Origin: Fimbriimonadaceae bacterium
GTDB taxonomy: Bacteria > Armatimonadota > Fimbriimonadia > Fimbriimonadales > Fimbriimonadaceae
Assembly (NCBI GenBank): GCA_019638675.1
Contig: JAHBTE010000001.1
Location: 962,605-1,026,604, forward strand
Reading direction: 5' to 3'
Length of the DNA: 64,000 bases
This document shows positions 15,679 through 24,197 of the stretch, one piece after another; position 1 is the stretch's first letter; the number at the start of each line of letters is the position of its first letter. The notes under the pieces were generated by a model. It was not told the DNA's origin, did not search any database, and worked only from the letters and a program-made list of their open reading frames with translations. Made by a program: the position numbers and the translations under genes.

Positions 15679-18673
15679 TTGCGAATTTCCATGTTCCAGA
15701 TCCGACGTTGTATTTTTCAACCGTGCCGTCAAGCTTTGGAACATGAATTTCGGCGGTTGTATTCGGAGGGACTTCCGCAGTGAGTTCAATTGAGTTTTCG
15801 CTTCGCTTCCACGAGGTTTTGATTGGGCCACGCACTGAATCGTAAGTTGTGCTCGCCCAAGTGAGCTTCGGATCAAGTTTTGGGGCGATCAGAATTTTGC
15901 TAAAACCAGCTTCGAGTGGACTGATTCCGCCAATCGTTTTGAACATCCAGCCAGAAACTGCACCATAGGCGTAGTGAGCAAATGAGTTCATTCCAGGGTC
16001 TTGGAATCCTTTCTCAGGAGTCCAGCCATCCCAGCGCTCCCAAATGGAAGTCGCCCCGTTCTTAATTGTAAAGCCCCAACTTGGGAAGGTAGTGTTGTGG
16101 AGCAGTCGGAAGGCAACGTCGTCTCGCCCGATCTTGCTGAGAACGTGCATCAAGTCGCGGGTGCCAACAAAGCCCGTGCTGAGATGCCAGCCACGTTTTT
16201 CGATATCGGCAATCAGGTAGTCGGCGGCATTCTTTGCTTGAGTTTCGTTGAGAAGATCAAAGCCAAGAGCCAGCACATAAGCACATTGAGTTTCACCTTT
16301 GACTTTTCCATCGGTGGTGACAAACGCATCTTGAAAAGCCTTTTTGACTTTAGTATGCAGATCAGTAAAGGACTGTGCATCTTCTCCGTGCCCCAAAATT
16401 TTTGCCGCACGAATCATAAGTTCGGTGCTGCCAGCAAAGTAAGCCTGAGTGATAACATCGTTAGGCGTGTTCGCATTAATGCTAAGCCAATCTCCGTAGA
16501 TATGATATTTTTCAGGCGGTAACAAACCAGGTTTTGAACGGAGGCGACAGAATTCAATAAACCGCTTCATGTTTGGATAATGGCGGGAGAGCAGTTCTTT
16601 ATCGCCGTACATATCGTAAATCACCATTGGGCAAATTACGCCGGCATCCGCCCAAGCTGGGCCGCCGTCGTCCAACCCAGCCAAAATAGGTGCAACCTTT
16701 GGATACTGTCCATCTTCTCGCTGGTCGTCGTCCAGGCTTTCTAACCACTTGGTGAAGAATGACTGGACATCTGAGTAGTAGGAAGCCGTCAAGATATAAG
16801 CTTGCGCATCGCCCGTCCAGCCGAGACGCTCATCTCGTTGAGGGCAATCGGTGGGGACATCAATGAAGTTCATTTTCTGTGTCCACCAAGCGTTGCTGAT
16901 GAGTTGGTTCAACATCGGGTCGCTAGTTTCTAGTTGTCCGGCTTCCGGCGTTGCACTCGATATTGCGATTGCGGTGAATGTGTTTTCCTTGGGTTTTTCA
17001 GTCAGCCCTGTTACTTCGATGTACTGAAATCCGTGGAATGTAAAGCGTGGGTTCCACTCCTCAACTTCGCCTCCTTTGCAGATGTAAACATCGGTGGCTT
17101 CGGCAGCTCGCAGGTTGGTGGTGTAGATGCGACCGTTTTTATCCAAGCGTTCTGCGTGTCTGATCGTTATCTTGGTACCAGATGGTTGATTGACTTTCAG
17201 CTTAACGAATCCGCTCAGGTTTTGGCCAAAATCGATCTGGTACACGCGTTTCTCAACTTCCTTGATAGACTTGGTTTTGATGGTTTGATAGGCTTGTACA
17301 GGGTCACCAGGGAATGCTTGGAGAACAGTTTTGAATTCGCCAACTTTGGCCGGTACCCAATTTTTGGGTTGTAAACGAGCATCAAACTTTTCACCGTGAA
17401 GAAAGTGCTCATCCAAGATCGGTCCGTCTGCGACTTTCCAACTCGTATCCGTATTTATTGATTGTTTAGTTCCGTCGGTGAACTCAATTTCTATCTGGGC
17501 TTTGAACATCGGAGTCTTGCCGTAATGTTCTCGCTGCAATCCCCACGCAACATATCCGGCAAACCACCCTTGGCCCAAAACTGCGTTAAAATCGTTTGTT
17601 CCGGACTTCAGATTTTTTGTGATGTCGAAAGTTCGGTAGTGCGTGCGAATGTTGTAATTTGTCCATCCAGGAGTAAACAAATCCTCCGCAACTCGTTTCC
17701 CGTTGACCTCAAAATCGACGATGCCAAGAGCTGTCACATAGGCAGTTGCTCGCTTAATAGATCTCGTTATCTGAACTGATTTTTTGAAATACTGGGCGGG
17801 TGCTTTGACTAATCCTTTAGGCTTCACCAATCCCCACGGTGCAACTCCGTTTTTTCCGATTTCACGGGCAAGTGCGCCATCGCAGAGCCAACTTGAATCA
17901 GTACTTATATTGATGCCACCCAAATTGAGGCTCGCGATTAAACCGCATGGGCTTGGCGTAGCATTTATGACATCAATCTCAAGGATGTTTTTTCCAGCTT
18001 TTAGGTGAGGTGCTAAATCAATTTCTTGCACAGATCTCCAGTTTTCTGGATCAGTCGTTTGGTGCAGTTTCTTGCCGTTTAGTTTGAGGATGAATAGATT
18101 GTCTGCAGTCAAAGTAATCGTTGCGGATTTTGCTTCGTTCGTTTCGAATTCGCGTCGGAAATGATAAGTGCCTTGAGGAGTATCGCCCACGGAGATTTTG
18201 GAGGAGCCAATCCACTTTGCATCGGCAAGTGGGTTGAAGGGAGCTTCGGGAGTTTTGCCATAAATCCATTGAGCTTGCCAATCTGACTGATCCTTCAACC
18301 CCGTCCCAAAATAGGCGACGGAACTCCAATCGGTCGCTTTGCCCGCTTGATCCCAAACCTGAACTTTCCACCAGCATTGAGCACGCGAGAGAAGAGCTTT
18401 TCCTTGATATTTAATGCCGAACTGGGATGATGAAATCACTTTTCCTGAATCCCACAAATCACCTTTGCCCGATTTCAAGATTGCTGGGTCTGAGGCGACC
18501 AGAATGTGATAAGCGGATTGGGAAAGATTTTTTGATTGAGGATCAACGGCCTTTAATTTCCAACTAAATTGGGGTTGTGCTGACTGAATCGCCAACGGAT
18601 CTGTCAGCGCATTGCAGCGAAGGTCAACCGCGATCAGTGATCCTGCAGCAAGAATTGGTGCGATCAGCGACAT
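15671..18673 (-). CDS. Alpha-L-rhamnosidase, glycoside hydrolase family 78
   Basis: Large glycosidase of exactly 1000 aa. A signal-like N-terminus (MSLIAPILAAGSLIA) is followed by the fibronectin-like domain typical of bacterial rhamnosidases, a carbohydrate-binding jelly-roll region (around 160-270), the Bac_rhamnosid domain, and the (alpha/alpha)6 catalytic barrel with the family signature DVPTDCPQRDERLGWTGD. A C-terminal beta domain follows. It removes terminal rhamnose from plant or bacterial glycans. A TTGAGC-16-TATAAT promoter lies just upstream with a very short leader. The gene is convergent with GH43 and divergent from a PEP-CTERM gene. Confidence 0.93.
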   Translation of the reverse strand: MSLIAPILAAGSLIAVDLRCNALTDPLAIQSAQPQFSWKLKAVDPQSKNLSQSAYHILVASDPAILKSGKGDLWDSGKVISSSQFGIKYQGKALLSRAQCWWKVQVWDQAGKATDWSSVAYFGTGLKDQSDWQAQWIYGKTPEAPFNPLADAKWIGSSKISVGDTPQGTYHFRREFETNEAKSATITLTADNLFILKLNGKKLHQTTDPENWRSVQEIDLAPHLKAGKNILEIDVINATPSPCGLIASLNLGGINISTDSSWLCDGALAREIGKNGVAPWGLVKPKGLVKAPAQYFKKSVQITRSIKRATAYVTALGIVDFEVNGKRVAEDLFTPGWTNYNIRTHYRTFDITKNLKSGTNDFNAVLGQGWFAGYVAWGLQREHYGKTPMFKAQIEIEFTDGTKQSINTDTSWKVADGPILDEHFLHGEKFDARLQPKNWVPAKVGEFKTVLQAFPGDPVQAYQTIKTKSIKEVEKRVYQIDFGQNLSGFVKLKVNQPSGTKITIRHAERLDKNGRIYTTNLRAAEATDVYICKGGEVEEWNPRFTFHGFQYIEVTGLTEKPKENTFTAIAISSATPEAGQLETSDPMLNQLISNAWWTQKMNFIDVPTDCPQRDERLGWTGDAQAYILTASYYSDVQSFFTKWLESLDDDQREDGQYPKVAPILAGLDDGGPAWADAGVICPMVIYDMYGDKELLSRHYPNMKRFIEFCRLRSKPGLLPPEKYHIYGDWLSINANTPNDVITQAYFAGSTELMIRAAKILGHGEDAQSFTDLHTKVKKAFQDAFVTTDGKVKGETQCAYVLALGFDLLNETQAKNAADYLIADIEKRGWHLSTGFVGTRDLMHVLSKIGRDDVAFRLLHNTTFPSWGFTIKNGATSIWERWDGWTPEKGFQDPGMNSFAHYAYGAVSGWMFKTIGGISPLEAGFSKILIAPKLDPKLTWASTTYDSVRGPIKTSWKRSENSIELTAEVPPNTTAEIHVPKLDGTVEKYNVGSGTWKFATS

Positions 18674-18685
18674 GAGATGGGCGCG

Positions 18686-18713
18686 ATTATACTTGCGATT
18701 AATACGCGCTCAA
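18686..18713 (-). promoter_or_regulatory. Candidate sigma70 promoter of the rhamnosidase gene
   Basis: Read leftward: -35 TTGAGC (18713-18708), 16-nt spacer, -10 TATAAT (18691-18686). The start codon follows after 12 nt, so the leader would be only about 5 nt and has no room for a Shine-Dalgarno site. Confidence 0.5.
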
Positions 18714-18835
18714 AGTGAGCCGACCAGGTAATAGTACTGGCTTAGTGCCTCTGAGTTGGAATGTCAGGGAAGGTTGTAGTTATACTGATAACTTACGTGC
18801 ACGTTCTGTGCGTTGCAAGTATTGGAGATGCTTTG

Positions 18836-19636
18836 ATGAAGAGAATTCTGCTTTTGACCTTCGCAATCGCTACTGTCAGCGGTGCTCAAGCAATGTCGAT
18901 TTTCTCCGACGGATTTGAGTCGGGTGATTTTTCGAACTGGACAGGAACTACTACGCCGGCTGAACCAGAAAAGCCATTCGTTCAAAACAACGTTGTACAC
19001 ACTGGTAACTGGGCCGCTGGTGTTTCTGGAACCAATACGGGTGGCGGTTCGGGCCTAGATCGGCAATATGTTTCGTTTGCTCCGGTCGCTGCATCGGATG
19101 ATCTCACTCTCACCTTTTGGATGAAGTTAGATGCCGCAAGTGGCAATAACCGACATTATATGGAACTCCGTTCGTACGTCGGTGACGTATTTGGTGGCAC
19201 TCTTGATCAGTTGATTGCTGTCGGTGCTTATAACGGTGTTACCAATGCCGTAGATGGTTCTGGTGGGATTGCAACTGCATCAAATACGAACAAGTGGCAA
19301 ATGCGGTTAGCATTTTCGGGCTACGCAAACTCAGGATGGTTTGTCCTTGATCAAGCAGCAAACCGAACAACCGAATGGACTCGCTTTGACTTGAACGTCA
19401 CGACTGCTGGTGTTAACGTTTATGTGGATGGCGTACTTGGAAACGCTTCGGCATTGAGTCGAGGGAATTCGACAACTTGGACCGCAGACACATTGGTTCT
19501 GGGTTCGGGGCTCACATCCGTGGGTAACAACGGTTATTACGACGACATCAATCTGGAAGCAGTGCCAGAACCAGCAACAATGGTTGCGCTTGGTTTGGGT
19601 GCCGCCGCTCTCCTGCGAAAGCGATCCAAAAAGTAA
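18836..19636 (+). CDS. PEP-CTERM protein with a LamG/concanavalin-like domain
   Basis: Secreted protein of 266 aa. Start chosen at ATG 18836 because GGAG lies 8 nt upstream and MKRILLLTFAIATVSGAQA is a clean signal peptide; the longer upstream frame has neither. The body (FSDGFESGDFSNWTGTTTP..., later TLTFWMKLDAASGNN and TRFDLNVTTAGVNVYVDGVLG) looks like a concanavalin-type jelly roll for glycan binding. The C-terminus carries the sorting signal VPEPATM, a hydrophobic helix (LGLGAAALL) and RKRSKK. It would be handled by an exosortase, which is not in this window. Function beyond cell-surface or extracellular location is unknown. Confidence 0.85.
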   Translation: MKRILLLTFAIATVSGAQAMSIFSDGFESGDFSNWTGTTTPAEPEKPFVQNNVVHTGNWAAGVSGTNTGGGSGLDRQYVSFAPVAASDDLTLTFWMKLDAASGNNRHYMELRSYVGDVFGGTLDQLIAVGAYNGVTNAVDGSGGIATASNTNKWQMRLAFSGYANSGWFVLDQAANRTTEWTRFDLNVTTAGVNVYVDGVLGNASALSRGNSTTWTADTLVLGSGLTSVGNNGYYDDINLEAVPEPATMVALGLGAAALLRKRSKK

Positions 19637-19651
19637 TTTTCTGATTTCAAA

Positions 19652-19694
19652 CACGCAAACTGGCTTGCTCAGAATGAGCAAGCCAGTTTGCGTG
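19652..19694. repeat. Perfect 20-bp hairpin between the PEP-CTERM gene and the M60 peptidase gene
   Basis: A 20-bp arm beginning CACGCAAACTGG (19652-19671), a GAA loop, and its exact complement (19675-19694). No T tract follows on either side, so it is not a classical intrinsic terminator. It could stabilise the upstream mRNA 3' end, terminate by another route, or extrude as a cruciform. Confidence 0.8.
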
Positions 19695-19721
19695 CATCAG
19701 CTAATTGCGTAGAATCTATTC

Positions 19722-21902
19722 ATGATTACTGCCGCCGTCCATTTTATAGTGCTGTCCGCCTTTGTAGCCGGTCAGACACAAGCGGTTCAACCAAGCCAGT
19801 CGCTTCTTAATTTGCAAGCAACGTTTACTCAGGATTTGCCTCTTGCAAACTTGAATGGGGCAATCCCTGGGGTAGTAATTGCTTTTGGCGACCGTGCGGT
19901 CGTGCTTGCTTCTGCTAAGGATGGGAAATCCACTCGACCAGCGGTGGTTGCCGCTGAATACGGAAAAGGGAAAGTTGCCGCCTACGGACATGGCTCACTT
20001 CTGGAAGCGAATCTCCAGCATCCGATGAACAGCAAGTTATTCAAATGGCTTTACACAAGTGGACGCCCGATTGGTTGGATGGCCAAGGGGCCATTTTCCG
20101 TTCCAGGCTTAGACAGAGTCAAAGCTGAGCGATTTGAACTCGGACAATTGAACGTGGCGATGCGCGAATGTTCAGTGCTGGTGGTCGGAATGGATGTGCT
20201 TCGCTCGAATTCAAGCGCAGTGAGCGATCTCCAAAAGTACGTTTACGAAGGCGGGGCGATTTTGATCACCGATACTCCCTGGGGATGGTTACAACTCAAT
20301 CCGCGGAAGTCAATTAGAGCCGATCATCCTGGTCAAAAGCTATTAGCCCCCATGGGAATTGGGTTTGCCGACGGCATGCTGGATTCAACTGAAGGCAAAT
20401 TCAAACTAGAACCACCCCTGCCAGAACATAACGCAAAAACTGCACTTTCCATTTTTGAATCGGGCGAAACTGTCAGTAAAGAGTCTGCGGGCATCTTATC
20501 GAATACATTGATTTCGGCAGTCTCCGACTGCCAGGTAGATTCCGAGTTTGGAAAGCATGTTCGAGATGTTGTTTCCAAACAAGGAGCGACAAGATATCCG
20601 GTCAAAGGCAAGCCGATTGGTACTGAAGATTTCCGTGCGAGAATTGGAGCCGCAGTCTTTGATTTGGAGTGGAGATCACTGCCGCTAGACCAAGTTAAAG
20701 CTCACCCTGCGTCAGCTGATTTTCCTGGTGCAGTTGGTGAGAACGAGGTAAGAAAGTCCGTTATTGTAACGATCGGTGGTGGGCAAAGAAAGTGGTGGTC
20801 TACAGGCTGTTACGCTCCTCCAGGAGAAAAGATCCAACTCAGAGTCGGTTCAGCGTTTGGTGCAAGTCGCTTGGGTTTGCGGATTGGAGGACACAAGGAT
20901 ACGTTGTGGCACCTGGATTCTTGGCAGAGGTTTCCTTCTATCACGTTAGAGATTCCTGTTCTGAACGGAGTTGCTGAAGCGGTTAACCCGTTTGGGGGAA
21001 TGGTTTATGTGACCTGCGAAAGCCCGGTTCCCAGAGCCGCGGTGACAATCAACGGAGGAGTTGAATCTCCTACCTTTTTCCTTGGTCGAACGACTGAAAG
21101 TGACTGGAAACGTCTACGAAGTGCGGACGTTCCCTGGGGTGAAATTGTCGGCGAGCAGTCGGCGATTTGTGTGCCATCAAGTGTTTTGAAGACATTAGAG
21201 AAGCCTTCCGACGTTGCTCGCTATTGGGATGAAATGGTTCGCGAAGCTGAGAAGTTCTATGCAGTTCCGCAAGGAACAACGGAGCATCGTTATCAGGTAG
21301 ATCGCCAGATTTCCGCAGGATATATGCACGCTGGCTATCCAATCATGACTTGGGAAGATGTTTCCCAGCGGTTTGTTGATCTAACTGTTCTGCGTGGAAA
21401 AGAAGGCAATCCGAACTGGGGTTTTTATCACGAACTTGGCCATAACTACCAGCGACCGGAGTGGACTTGGTCTGGTTGGGGAGAGGTAACTAATAACCTC
21501 TTTTCAGTGTTTGGGTGTCTGCATTTCAACGGAAACTTAGAAGGCCACGGTTCTATGACGCCTGCGCAAGTTACAGAGCGATTGAACTTGGTGAAATCAA
21601 AGCCCGGAGCAGAAAAGTACTACCAAAAGGATCCATGGTACGGACTGACTTTTTGGATGGAAATCCATCGAGACTTTGGTTTTGAACCCATGACAAAGCT
21701 GTTTAGCCACTTTGAGTCACTGCCTCCAGCACAACGGCCAAAAACTGATCAAGAACGCCGAGATGCATTCTTGGTTCAAATGTCCGGACTTGTTGGCCGA
21801 GACCTTTCACATTACTGCCAAATGTGGGGTGTTGGTTGCTCAAAGGAAGCCGAAGCGCAGGTCGGTGTTTATCGAGAATGGTTGCCACGAGCTTGGCGGT
21901 AA
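19722..21902 (+). CDS. M60-type (enhancin-like) metallopeptidase
   Basis: Exported gluzincin peptidase of 726 aa, probably acting on mucin-like glycoproteins or surface proteins. The N-terminal MITAAVHFIVLSAFVAGQTQA fits a signal peptide. Residues about 50-330 resemble a glutamine-amidotransferase-like accessory domain, with YGKGKVAAYGHGSLLEAN. The M60 domain follows, with a beta-sandwich part (near 350-470) and the zinc motif HELGH at about 570-574, followed by NYQRPEWTWSGWGEVTNNLFS with the downstream Glu. A TAGAAT box 6 nt before the ATG and no Shine-Dalgarno site point to leaderless translation. No partner gene is evident apart from nearby glycosidases. Confidence 0.88.
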   Translation: MITAAVHFIVLSAFVAGQTQAVQPSQSLLNLQATFTQDLPLANLNGAIPGVVIAFGDRAVVLASAKDGKSTRPAVVAAEYGKGKVAAYGHGSLLEANLQHPMNSKLFKWLYTSGRPIGWMAKGPFSVPGLDRVKAERFELGQLNVAMRECSVLVVGMDVLRSNSSAVSDLQKYVYEGGAILITDTPWGWLQLNPRKSIRADHPGQKLLAPMGIGFADGMLDSTEGKFKLEPPLPEHNAKTALSIFESGETVSKESAGILSNTLISAVSDCQVDSEFGKHVRDVVSKQGATRYPVKGKPIGTEDFRARIGAAVFDLEWRSLPLDQVKAHPASADFPGAVGENEVRKSVIVTIGGGQRKWWSTGCYAPPGEKIQLRVGSAFGASRLGLRIGGHKDTLWHLDSWQRFPSITLEIPVLNGVAEAVNPFGGMVYVTCESPVPRAAVTINGGVESPTFFLGRTTESDWKRLRSADVPWGEIVGEQSAICVPSSVLKTLEKPSDVARYWDEMVREAEKFYAVPQGTTEHRYQVDRQISAGYMHAGYPIMTWEDVSQRFVDLTVLRGKEGNPNWGFYHELGHNYQRPEWTWSGWGEVTNNLFSVFGCLHFNGNLEGHGSMTPAQVTERLNLVKSKPGAEKYYQKDPWYGLTFWMEIHRDFGFEPMTKLFSHFESLPPAQRPKTDQERRDAFLVQMSGLVGRDLSHYCQMWGVGCSKEAEAQVGVYREWLPRAWR

Positions 21903-21918
21903 TAGATTCTGGAAAAAG

Positions 21919-21944
21919 AAGGGGCTGACTTGAAACAGCCCCTT
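21919..21944 (-). terminator. Intrinsic terminator of the HAF-repeat PEP-CTERM gene
   Basis: The perfect stem AAGGGGCTG/CAGCCCCTT (21919-21927 with 21936-21944) lies between convergent genes. Read leftward it is followed by CTTTTTCC, a good U tract. Read rightward the tract is poor. Confidence 0.8.
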
Positions 21945-21950
21945 GGTCGT

Positions 21951-23033
21951 TTATCTTTTTCTTCGCTTAACTAATGCCGCTACGCCGAGTCCTAAGGCAA
22001 TTATCGTTGCTGGTTCAGGAACCGCGTCAGTCGGTTTGGCGATGTAAGGCTGATAGATACCGTTATACAGCCCTCGTCCAACGATCCAACCAGCGTCATT
22101 GACATCTTGCGCTTCGATCAAAGTCCAGCCGGAATTTGGAACCACAAGAGTGTTGAGATCAATTAAGCCGGTTTCCGTTGTCCAAACCATTGCGCGCGAT
22201 TCGTTGGAACTGCCAACAATAATTCCTGTATCCGAAATAGCGTTCAGATTTAAGTTAAAGCCAGGGGTTTCCAGGAACTGCATTCCGATTTCAAAGTTGA
22301 AATAGAACCCGCGCGACCGGAAATTTTCATCTAAGTAATCGCCCACTATCCAACCAGCATTGTTGATGCAAGTCGCTTGACTGAACTTTGCGCCTTGCGG
22401 AACAAAGCTGTGGAGATCAAAAATTGTATTGTTGTTGTGGAATATGGTCGCGTGATCAATTCCATTCAATCTTGTGCGTCCAACACTTTCACCAGAATCG
22501 TTGATATCAAAGGCATACGATTGTCCAGGAGGATTTTGGTTCGGCAGGGCAAACCCGGGAGAGCCCAAGAGCCAACCAGTGGCGCGGGAATTTGCTCCCC
22601 AACCGCTAAAGCCAACGCTTTGATTTAGATTATTGATCCCGCGGGTCAGGGCTCCAGAAGTTTGATCAATCGAGTTGTTATGGAACCATCCGCCATTGAT
22701 CCACGAGAATCCACGCTCAAAACCTTGCTCGTCCTCCATGTATCCGGCCACCATGTTGTTGTCGTTGATGTCATAGGCTCTTGTGTTCTGGTATCCGGTA
22801 ATCGAGGAAAGCCCAAAGCCTTCGATCCACTGGGTTGCTTTTGTGGATGAATCGACAGATTGCGAAAACCCAACGACTCGGTTGTTATTGTTGATTGCTG
22901 TGGCGTATCCGCCCCCATATCCAGGAAGTATGCCCATCTGGATGATTTCATACTGAATATCGGCACTGGCAATGCTTGCCAGTGCAAAAAGAGAGAGTGG
23001 AGCCAGGGCGTGTAGCCGAGTTGAAAAGTTCAT
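21951..23033 (-). CDS. PEP-CTERM protein with HAF-type extracellular repeats
   Basis: Secreted protein of 360 aa with signal peptide MNFSTRLHALAPLSLFALASIASA. The body is built of about seven repeats of 40-50 residues of the form YATAINNNNRVVGFSQ, AYDINDNNMVAGYM, AFDINDSGESVGRT and TCINNAGWIVGDYL, the extracellular HAF repeat that probably folds as a propeller. It ends with VPEPATI, a hydrophobic helix and KRRKR, the exosortase sorting signal. No catalytic residues are evident; a structural or binding role at the surface is likely. A 9-bp inverted repeat lies 25 bp upstream of the start. Confidence 0.88.
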   Translation of the reverse strand: MNFSTRLHALAPLSLFALASIASADIQYEIIQMGILPGYGGGYATAINNNNRVVGFSQSVDSSTKATQWIEGFGLSSITGYQNTRAYDINDNNMVAGYMEDEQGFERGFSWINGGWFHNNSIDQTSGALTRGINNLNQSVGFSGWGANSRATGWLLGSPGFALPNQNPPGQSYAFDINDSGESVGRTRLNGIDHATIFHNNNTIFDLHSFVPQGAKFSQATCINNAGWIVGDYLDENFRSRGFYFNFEIGMQFLETPGFNLNLNAISDTGIIVGSSNESRAMVWTTETGLIDLNTLVVPNSGWTLIEAQDVNDAGWIVGRGLYNGIYQPYIAKPTDAVPEPATIIALGLGVAALVKRRKR

Positions 23034-23058
23034 AGTTGTCCTCTACATTACGATTAGT

Positions 23059-23088
23059 ATAGCCGGATTACAGAAAAGTTCCGGCTAT
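23059..23088. repeat. Inverted repeat upstream of the HAF-repeat gene
   Basis: ATAGCCGGA (23059-23067) and TCCGGCTAT (23080-23088) are exact complements around a 12-nt spacer, 25 bp before the leftward start at 23033. It may be an operator or a leader hairpin; no T tract is present. Confidence 0.5.
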
Positions 23089-23144
23089 TAGGTCTAAAAG
23101 TTAAAATCAATTTTCCCGGTTAATTTGTCAAAATATCAGCACTC

Positions 23145-23693
23145 ATGACCGAAGCCCAATATCTTATAGAAGGTGGTGGAATGCCGCCGATGACTGTAGA
23201 TTTCGAAACTTTGAGTGGCTACTTTAGAAGAGGTGAGTTAAATTCCTTAACAGTTCGGTCAGCGGAAACTGGGCATGTCTTGAGCTTAGATCAAATCCGT
23301 GGACTGATCGATTCTCAATCGGCTGGCCAACTTCCGCCAGTAGTGGTTCAAAGCGGTCAATGGTCGGCCCCTCCAACGCCCGCCGACTTGAGAGGGCAAC
23401 AACCACAACGTGCTGGAGAACGAAGAGACGGTAACCAAGATCCTATGAGGTTTGTAGCTCCTATTCATTCTTCCGCCTGGGCAGTCGCGGCAAGTTATCT
23501 TGGGTTACTATCGGTTCTTTTAATCTTTGCTCCCTTTGCAATCATTACTGGCTTAATGGCACTTCAGGATTTAAAAGCCAATCCTCATAAAACGGGGAAG
23601 GGTCGCGCCATTTTCGGCCTCGTGATGGGATCAATTTGCATATTGCTTTATGGATTATTGATCTTAGCGGGCATCATGAATCGGCCTCGATAG
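23145..23693 (+). CDS. GYF-like/DUF4190-type membrane protein
   Basis: Protein of 182 aa in two parts. Residues 1-65 resemble the bacterial GYF_2 domain: YLIEGGGMPPMTVDFETLSGYFRRGEL, then VRSAETGHVLSLDQIRGLI. A proline- and glutamine-rich linker follows. Residues about 105-180 form two membrane helices with the DUF4190 pattern (AVAASYLGLLSVLLIFAPFAIITGLMALQDLK, then HKTGKGRAIFGLVMGSICILL). Such proteins are common in this kind of genome and have no known biochemical role. It ends 1 bp before the convergent ogt gene. Confidence 0.75.
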   Translation: MTEAQYLIEGGGMPPMTVDFETLSGYFRRGELNSLTVRSAETGHVLSLDQIRGLIDSQSAGQLPPVVVQSGQWSAPPTPADLRGQQPQRAGERRDGNQDPMRFVAPIHSSAWAVAASYLGLLSVLLIFAPFAIITGLMALQDLKANPHKTGKGRAIFGLVMGSICILLYGLLILAGIMNRPR

Positions 23694-24197
23694 CTAATCT
23701 TGGAACAAAGAATCTTGTTTAGAAAATGCGGCATTTTCTAGTTCAAGCAAGGCTTGCTTGATCGGCAATCCGCCTCCGTATCCATGCAATGTTCCATCAG
23801 CCGCGATGACCCGGTGGCAAGGAACAATGATTGAAATCGGGTTTTTTCCGTTCGCGGCTCCAACTGCTCGGCTTGCTTTTTCGTTTCCAATTCGCCGAGC
23901 AAGTTCAATGTAAGAAATCGTCTGCCCAAAGGGGATTTGCTTGAGCTGATCCCAAACGCGAAGCTGGAATTCTGTGCCGACGGGATCAAGCGGAACTGTG
24001 AACTCGGTACGAGTTTTTGCAAAGTATTCAGTGAGTTCCTGTATCGCTTGTTCGATAACCGGACTGGAACCAGCTTTAGCGGGCAAATGCCGGTCGTGAC
24101 GGTGATTCGTGAAATACAGTGAACTCAAACCATGTTCCGTAGCTTTGAGTTCAATTGGCCCGATGGGAGATTCATAAATTGCTTGGATGAGGTTCAT
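23694..24197 (-). CDS. ogt: Methylated-DNA--protein-cysteine methyltransferase
   Basis: Suicide repair protein of 167 aa that takes the alkyl group from O6-methylguanine. The start at ATG 24197 (MNLIQAIYESPIGPIEL) is chosen because it gives the family's usual N-terminus and overlaps the stop of the upstream Ada-AlkA gene as ATGA; a longer frame to 24371 lies wholly inside that gene. Motifs: FQLRVWDQLKQIPFGQTISYIELARRIG (helix-turn-helix), NPISIIVPCHRVIAADG with the acceptor Cys, and the C-terminal LLELE. Co-transcribed with Ada-AlkA, so the pair forms an alkylation-repair unit. Confidence 0.93.
   Translation of the reverse strand: MNLIQAIYESPIGPIELKATEHGLSSLYFTNHRHDRHLPAKAGSSPVIEQAIQELTEYFAKTRTEFTVPLDPVGTEFQLRVWDQLKQIPFGQTISYIELARRIGNEKASRAVGAANGKNPISIIVPCHRVIAADGTLHGYGGGLPIKQALLELENAAFSKQDSLFQD

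Noticed and set aside
19652-19694. Reading the 20-bp hairpin as a standard intrinsic terminator
   Set aside because: Neither side carries a T tract, so it is listed as a repeat with unknown function instead.
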